NCBI GenBank assembly: GCA_900074885.1
Contig: FJUW01000023.1
Span: 518,319 to 582,318 of the forward strand
DNA: 64,000 bases
Source of the DNA: Rhynchosporium graminicola
Taxonomy: Eukaryota > Ascomycota > Leotiomycetes > Helotiales > Ploettnerulaceae
Direction: 5' to 3'
Shown here: positions 58,202 to 64,000 of the stretch, in pieces
How positions within the stretch are numbered: position 1 is the first letter of the stretch
Layout: each line of letters opens with the position of its first letter
The notes under the pieces: generated by a model
What the model saw: only the letters and a program-made list of their open reading frames with translations
Database searches by the model: none
What the model was told of the DNA's origin: nothing
Position numbers and translations under genes: made by a program

Positions 58202-58469
58202 TGTGACGACAGCTCACCTGAATATCATATGAGAAGAAGGATAGATAACAGGGCCCAAGTTCATAAGTATCCCGGCAGAACTAGTATCCGACCCGGTATA
58301 GTATCGGACTAGTACTAGCATATATATATAAGGTACCTCGTACTCTATCTCTCTTCTTCTTCTTTCCTTATCTTTTTGTTTCCTTCGTAGTAGACTATAT
58401 AAGATCGCTCTTAGCCTCCCTACTTATTTATTCTTACTTATATACAACCTTAAGTCTTATATCGTTATA
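58202..58469 (+). repeat. 5' LTR of A copy 5
   Basis: 268 bp from TGTGACGACAGC to TCGTTATA. It gives the best view of the unmutated U3 start. Confidence 0.88.
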
Positions 58470-61400
58470 TTAAATAAAAAGATTAAGATAGCCGGAGATA
58501 GCTTACTATAATATCTCACTACTGAGTTAGTTATTCGATAACTACTTATATATAGCCGAGATACTAGAGATCTCTCAGATAACTATAAATCAGGGTTTAA
58601 TTTAGCTTATCGTAAATAGTATAATAGAAGAGGTCTTTGCTAACGCTCCTTTAATAACCTCCTTAGTATAAAGGAATTATAGATAGATTTTAAAGAAAGT
58701 ATAATAAATACTCCGGAACTTTAACTTCTACGTATTACTACTGAAATAGCCCTAATATACCCCTTTTTAAGCTACTATTATAGCTCTTAACTAATAAACT
58801 AGAGACCCCTCTAGTTCTAGAGGAACTTAATACGATCCCTCCCGCTCTACCTCCGAACCTAATCTATTATACCCCTCCTTACCCTAAATATCTCTTACCC
58901 TAGAGAACGTTAATATCTTATTAAGAAAGTACTAACTAAGAGAGAAAGGAAAATAAAAGCGAAATTCACTAGGAGTATAATCGCTAAGTACTCCTATTAC
59001 CGCAAGTAACTCGAACCTGATCTATTCCCTCTTATAACAATTAGCGGACTAAAAGGAAAAGAATAACTCTCTAGAAGATACTATAGATAGACTAATCTTC
59101 GTATAAGATAGGTTCCTTATAGGAGTCTCTCGCCTATCTTCGACTCTCCTACTAGAACTAATACTATAATCTCCGTATATAGCAGAGTTTAATATCCTAA
59201 TAAACTCTATTCTAATATATAGTATTAAGAGAAAGGATACTATTCCTAATAAACTATCTCTCTCTCCTAGCGCTAAATCGGTAGAGTTACGCCTTAGGAA
59301 GTTTTATCTTACTAAGAAGATCCTGCCTCTAGATAATAGATCAGATCTTACTTTCCTCTAATAGAGAGTATCAATACGAGACCGGCTAGCTATAAACGCT
59401 AACTACTACCTTACGGACTTCTCTCGGCGCGTTCTCGTATAGAAGCTAGTTACTAGATTAGCTAAGGAGTATCTTACGCCTTAGTACATAACTAAAAAGT
59501 TTAAAACTAGAAATAAAATAATCTACTTATTAGAAGAGAACTTTCTTACTAGTTTAGAGGAAGATAACTATTATAACGCTTTCTACTACTTAGAAATATA
59601 ATAACTTAGCTATATACGTAAGACCTTCACTGAGTTTCGTAATTGATTTTAAAGCGCTACTATCTAAGGTAAGATTAAAAAGAAAGAGTAGTTCTTCTAT
59701 ATATAAGATAAGATTATACTATCCTTACGCGCTTTAACCCTTATTATTAAACTAATATAAAATAAGGATTACGCTTCTATAATTAGATCCTTACTTTCTT
59801 TTAATACTAAGTATCGCTATAACTTAAAATATACTTATCCCGAGAAAGCTACTGCCTAAGTATAGCACCGTAAGCCTATCGTTACTACTGCGATTACTAC
59901 TAGTTCTACCTCTTACCGGTCCTTAAGCTTAGCTCCTTAATTAACTACTCCCGTACTATACGTACGTACTTCTACCTTAGTACGGGCTAGTACTCCTTCC
60001 GCGCTAAAACGCCTTACTACCTCAACCGGAGAACCCCTTAAGTATTATAGTTATAAATAGCTCGATTATATTAAGCTAGACTACCCTAACTCGCTTAAGG
60101 TTTAATTAATCAACGAATTTCCGGAAGAGGATTAAATAACTAAGGAAGTAGTAGAAGATATACTTTCTAAATCTAGACTGATACTAGAGAGAAACGATAA
60201 GGCCTAAGTAAAAACTCCTTCTTAAGTCTACGTAAGTATAATCTCTCTAATCTGGACTTTAACTCCCTAATAAGAGGTAAGTAATTCATATATCTGATTA
60301 TAATTAGTATAAACAAGCTAAGAGTCTCTATAAATAGCCTAATTAATACCGGAGCGAATAGTTATCTATTTATTAATCGTACTCTTACCGGATAACTATC
60401 GGGGGCTCTTAGTGTTAAAATCGAGCTACTGCCTTATTCTATTCTAATACATAGTTTCTAATAGTCTATTAGAACTTATATTACTTATTTTATATATTTA
60501 TACTTTTCTATTAATAGCAGGCGTATTTATAACTACCCTTTTATTCTCCTTGATTTAGGATAGTAAGATATGATTATTAGTATTAAATAGATACGACGAT
60601 TTCAGGTTAAGCTAGATACGCTTTACTATAAGCTACTATAGTCAGAACGCTATCTAGCTACTCTCTGATATAATAAGGAGATAATTATAACTCTACTGCT
60701 TTATAAACCTAGTATTAATCGATCTTACTAAATCGACGCTAATACGCGGGACTTAGCTATAAACTAGCTAGACCGACGCTAATTATACTAAATAGTAGCA
60801 ATATAGTATATTAATATATTATCCTTACCTTTTAACTTATTTCCGCCTATCGCTAAGGAATCCGAACCCCTTTCTGCTCCGAATTTATCGAGAAAGGTAC
60901 TTACGCCGAAACCCTACTATAAGTACTTCTCTTAACCTCTAAGGATCTAGAAACTAGTTCTGATTTACTAAATTAGTACTATAGCTTTTTACTTTAATAT
61001 AAAACGTAAAAGTTCTGAATTATTCTTTACTAGTATCTATAAGATAGACCGCCTCTTATAAGACTATTTAAATAGTAACTCTCCTAAGGATCCTAATATT
61101 AAACAACTCGTAGCCGAAAAGCTATCAGAATAGTACTATACTCTTAAAGAAGCCTTTTCTAAGCAGGATTCTAATATTCTTCCGCTATATTACTTATATA
61201 ATTATAAAATCATTCTAGAAGAACTATTATCTAACGTATATTCGCCCTTATATCAGTAATCTACAGATAAATTACAAGTAACTAAGGAGTATCTTATAAA
61301 GAACTTAAATAAAAGATTTATCAAATCTAGTTAAAGTTCTTTTATATTACTTATATTATTTATTAAAAAGGCCGATAAAGGATTACGCTTCTATATTAAC

Positions 61401-64000
61401 TATCATAAGCTTAATACGATTACTCGAAAGGATTTATACTTAATACTTAGGATCGATAAGCTCTTAACTTATATATCTAAAGTAATAATCTTTACTAAAC
61501 TAGATATCCGGATAGTATTTAACTATATCTATATAAACCCTAAATCAGAGGAGTATACTACCTTCCGAACCCGCTTCGGATCCTATAAATATAAAGTATT
61601 ACCTTTTAAGCTCTATAATAGACCTAGTACGTACTAGCGATATATAAATAATATACTACTAAACTACTTAGATAATTTCTATATAGCTTACCTAGATAAT
61701 ATCCTTATATACTCGGAAACGCTCTAGGAATATAAGGAATATATTAAATTAGTACTATAACACTTAATAAATACTAGACTTTAAGTAGATATTAAGAAAA
61801 GCGAATTCCATATTACTTAGACTAAATACCTCAGATATATCGTTACTACTAACAGAATCGAGCTAGATCCTGAGAAAGTAGTACTATTAGTAGACTAGAA
61901 GTACCCCGAAACAGTAATAGCTATGAAATCCTTCCTAGGATTCTGTAGGTTCTACTATTAATTTATTCGGAATTTCGGCCTTATCGCTAAACCTCTCTTA
62001 GTACTTACTCGGCTTATAGTACTATAGAATTTCACCGACGATTATAAGAAGTCCTTCGATAATTTATATTAATAGCTACTATTAGTATAGAAACTATACT
62101 ATTTCGACTCTGAATTATAAACTAAACTAGAAACTAATACTTCCGATAGTATAATAGCTAGAGTTATCTAATAATTATATAAAGATAACTAGTAGTATCT
62201 AATTAGATTCTACTCTTATATTCTTAATAGATATAAACTAAACTAGAAGATCTACGATAAGGAGCTATATACTATTATTAAGTCTTTCCGGAAATAGAGA
62301 CCGGAACTTATATCTCTACAATACTATACCAGCGTATATACGGACTATCGATCCTTAGAATACTTTATAACTACTAAGGTCCTAACTAGTAAGTAAGCTA
62401 GATAGATAGAATTCCTTTCCGAATTTAACTTTTAAATTATATATACACTTAGTAAAAATAATACTAAAGCTAATATCCTTAGCTATAGGGAATAAGATCT
62501 AAAGATATAGGAATAATAGAAACAAGATAGTAGATCTCGGGTTTTACTATTTCTAGACTACTTAGACCTTAGGATTAACACGGAACTAGCTAAGTATTAT
62601 ATCGATTAAATCAGTTATATATACCTAATATCGCTAAGGACTAATACGCTACCGGAACCTATATATAATTCCTTTAATTTAATCGAGAAGCTATACTAAT
62701 TTAACTAAGAATCGTTCTCTAATAAACAGAATATATTAGGAGATAGCTATACTATTAATAATAATTTACTACTTTATAATAGTCGTTTATACGTATAACG
62801 CTATACTCTATTATATACCTATTTAATTAGCGAAGTCCACGATTAAGTTTCCTCTGCTTATCTAAATACTCGTAAGACCGCTGAAATAATTTCTACTTAT
62901 TATTACTAGAAAGGACTCGTATCAGATATAAAACAGTATACTTATAATTACTACTCCTATTAGTACTCTTATCCGAAGTAAACGAAATAGTAAGGATTCC
63001 TATACCTATTACTAGTACTTAGCTACCTTATATAGTACTTAGCTATAGATTTTAAGGACTTCTCGCCTAATAACTAAGGATTTAATAAGATATTAGTATT
63101 TATTAACTACCTAGAGAAGGACTTCGTATTAATACTATACTATTATAATATTAATACCCGCAGGATAGTAATATTATTTATCTAATAGATATATCGTTTC
63201 GGATATACCCTTAAGTTAATTATATCCGACTAAGGAGCTTAGTTAGTCTTATCCTTCTAGTAAGAGTTTTACTATATAATTAGAGTTAAAGTTAAGCTCT
63301 CTACTTCTTTCTACTAGTAAACCGACAGATAAATAGAGATTATAAATCAGTATATTAACTAACGCCTTAGACTTTTCGTTAATTACTACTAGAGTAACTA
63401 GGGCGAACTACTACTAATAATAGACCGCGCTTAAGTAACTTTACCTTATAACTCTATTAGTATAGTGCTATATACCCTTAAATATAGTATATTACTACGG
63501 AATAGCTAGGACTAGAAGTAACTCACCGGATTAATACTATAAGAGAAGCTTAACTATACTAATATTAAATCCCTAGCTAAATATGCTAAATCCGCTATCG
63601 AGGTTATAAAAGCTAATATACTAACTGCTTAGTATAAGATAGGCGCTATAACCGACCCGAAACAGTATAATATCAACTAGGAAGTTAGAGATAAGGTATT
63701 TCTCTCTATAAGGAACCTTAAGAATCACTAGCTAAATAAGAAGCTATCTAGTTTCTAAGCAGGACTATACTAGGTCCTAGCTAAGATCGGACACTCCTAT
63801 AAGCTAGATTTACCCCCGGGATCTTCTATATATAATATATTCGCTCTCGAATTACTCTTTAAAGACCCGGATAACCTATTACTAAGCTAGGAGTTACTAA
63901 ACTTACTCCCGGAAGTTATCGCTACTTAAGAGGAATAAGAGTTATAAGATATACTTACTATATAGCTCCTAAGAGGTAATCTGAAGTATTAAGTTAGCTA
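58470..64000 (+). pseudogene. gag-pol of A copy 5, RIP-degraded, partial
   Basis: gag lies at about 58,560-60,180 with a mutated zinc knuckle near 60,045, and protease near 60,345. The reverse transcriptase lies at about 61,300-61,720 (EEYTTFRTRFGSYKYKVLPF; YLDN for YLDD), followed by RNase H and integrase (about 62,800-63,500, LAIDFKDFSPNN near 63,045). The chromodomain-like start is at about 63,930-64,000. It reads continuously across the sites where B1 and B2 sit in copy 1, and so serves as the empty-site reference. Stops are mostly former Gln/Trp codons. Confidence 0.78.

Larger units (their letters stand above)
58202..64000 (+). mobile_element. Gypsy family A, copy 5 (runs off the window)
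   Basis: A plus-oriented copy inserted in element E. Its 5' LTR (58202-58469) is the least mutated 5' end in the window (TGTGACGACAGCTCACCTG). The interior has no nested insertions as far as the window end, which falls in the chromodomain-like region, so the opposite-strand frame and 3' LTR should lie beyond. The candidate left target duplication is CTACC (58197-58201). Confidence 0.85.

Noticed and set aside
19700..64000. CRISPR array, bacterial island or organellar insert
   Set aside because: No regular direct repeats with spacers; the content is RIP-mutated LTR retrotransposons with target duplications.

Overview
The window looks like a scaffold piece from a filamentous ascomycete (Pezizomycotina). 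The genes have short 48-63 nt introns with fungal GTRNGT donors and CTRAC/CTGAT-like branch points. The protein families are fungal, and the right two thirds carries repeat-induced point mutation (RIP). A leotiomycete-like fungus is my inference from the gene types, not something the sequence proves.

Left part (1-19.7 kb) is gene-bearing DNA of ordinary composition but low gene density. Four genes can be modelled with confidence: a secreted GH11 xylanase (7023-7801, three exons), a PLP-dependent cystathionine gamma-synthase-type enzyme (8880-10652, minus, two exons), an APP1/DUF2183 phosphatidate phosphatase-like protein (14054-15421, three exons) and a membrane-anchored LysM protein (17298-17952, four exons). 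Around them lie a probable F-box-type pseudogene with one premature stop (2012-2773, minus), a C2H2 zinc-finger locus whose frames do not join cleanly (16150-16516), several unassigned open stretches, and a 568-bp transposon-like element with 48-bp terminal inverted repeats and a 6-bp target duplication (5897-6464).

Middle part (19.7-23.5 kb) is a transition zone. AT-rich RIP-mutated DNA alternates with less mutated islands, and it ends in a minus-strand Ty1/copia RNase H remnant.

Right part (23.5-64 kb) is a nest of LTR retrotransposons, almost all heavily RIP-mutated (CA and TG nearly absent, CG retained, Gln/Trp codons turned into stops). The main family, called A here, is a Ty3/Gypsy chromovirus-type element of about 7.8 kb with 268-269 bp LTRs. 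It is present as copy 1 (23495-44817, plus, TSD ATAAA), copy 2 (32493-43140, minus, inside copy 1, TSD TCTAA), copy 4 (48517-56275, minus) and copy 5 (58202 to the window end, plus). Copy 1 also contains two short non-autonomous elements, B1 (26728-28253, TSD GGATT) and B2 (30343-31700, minus, TSD AGAAG). Their 202-bp LTRs share the 3' half, the sequence just inside the 5' LTR and the polypurine tract with A, so B is probably mobilised by A. A second Gypsy family (C), a partial LTR element (D) and a Ty1/copia element (E) form the rest of the nest.

The observations most worth a second look are: (i) family A carries, between the chromodomain end of pol and the 3' LTR, a roughly 300-codon open frame on the strand opposite to gag-pol; (ii) the 3,212-bp blocks 33347-36558 and 36560-39771 appear identical and are joined at the single N of the window, which reads as an unmerged contig overlap; (iii) the A/B parasite relationship; (iv) the inverted-repeat element at 5897-6464; (v) an in-frame, stop-free intron in the xylanase that hides its catalytic glutamate if read through.
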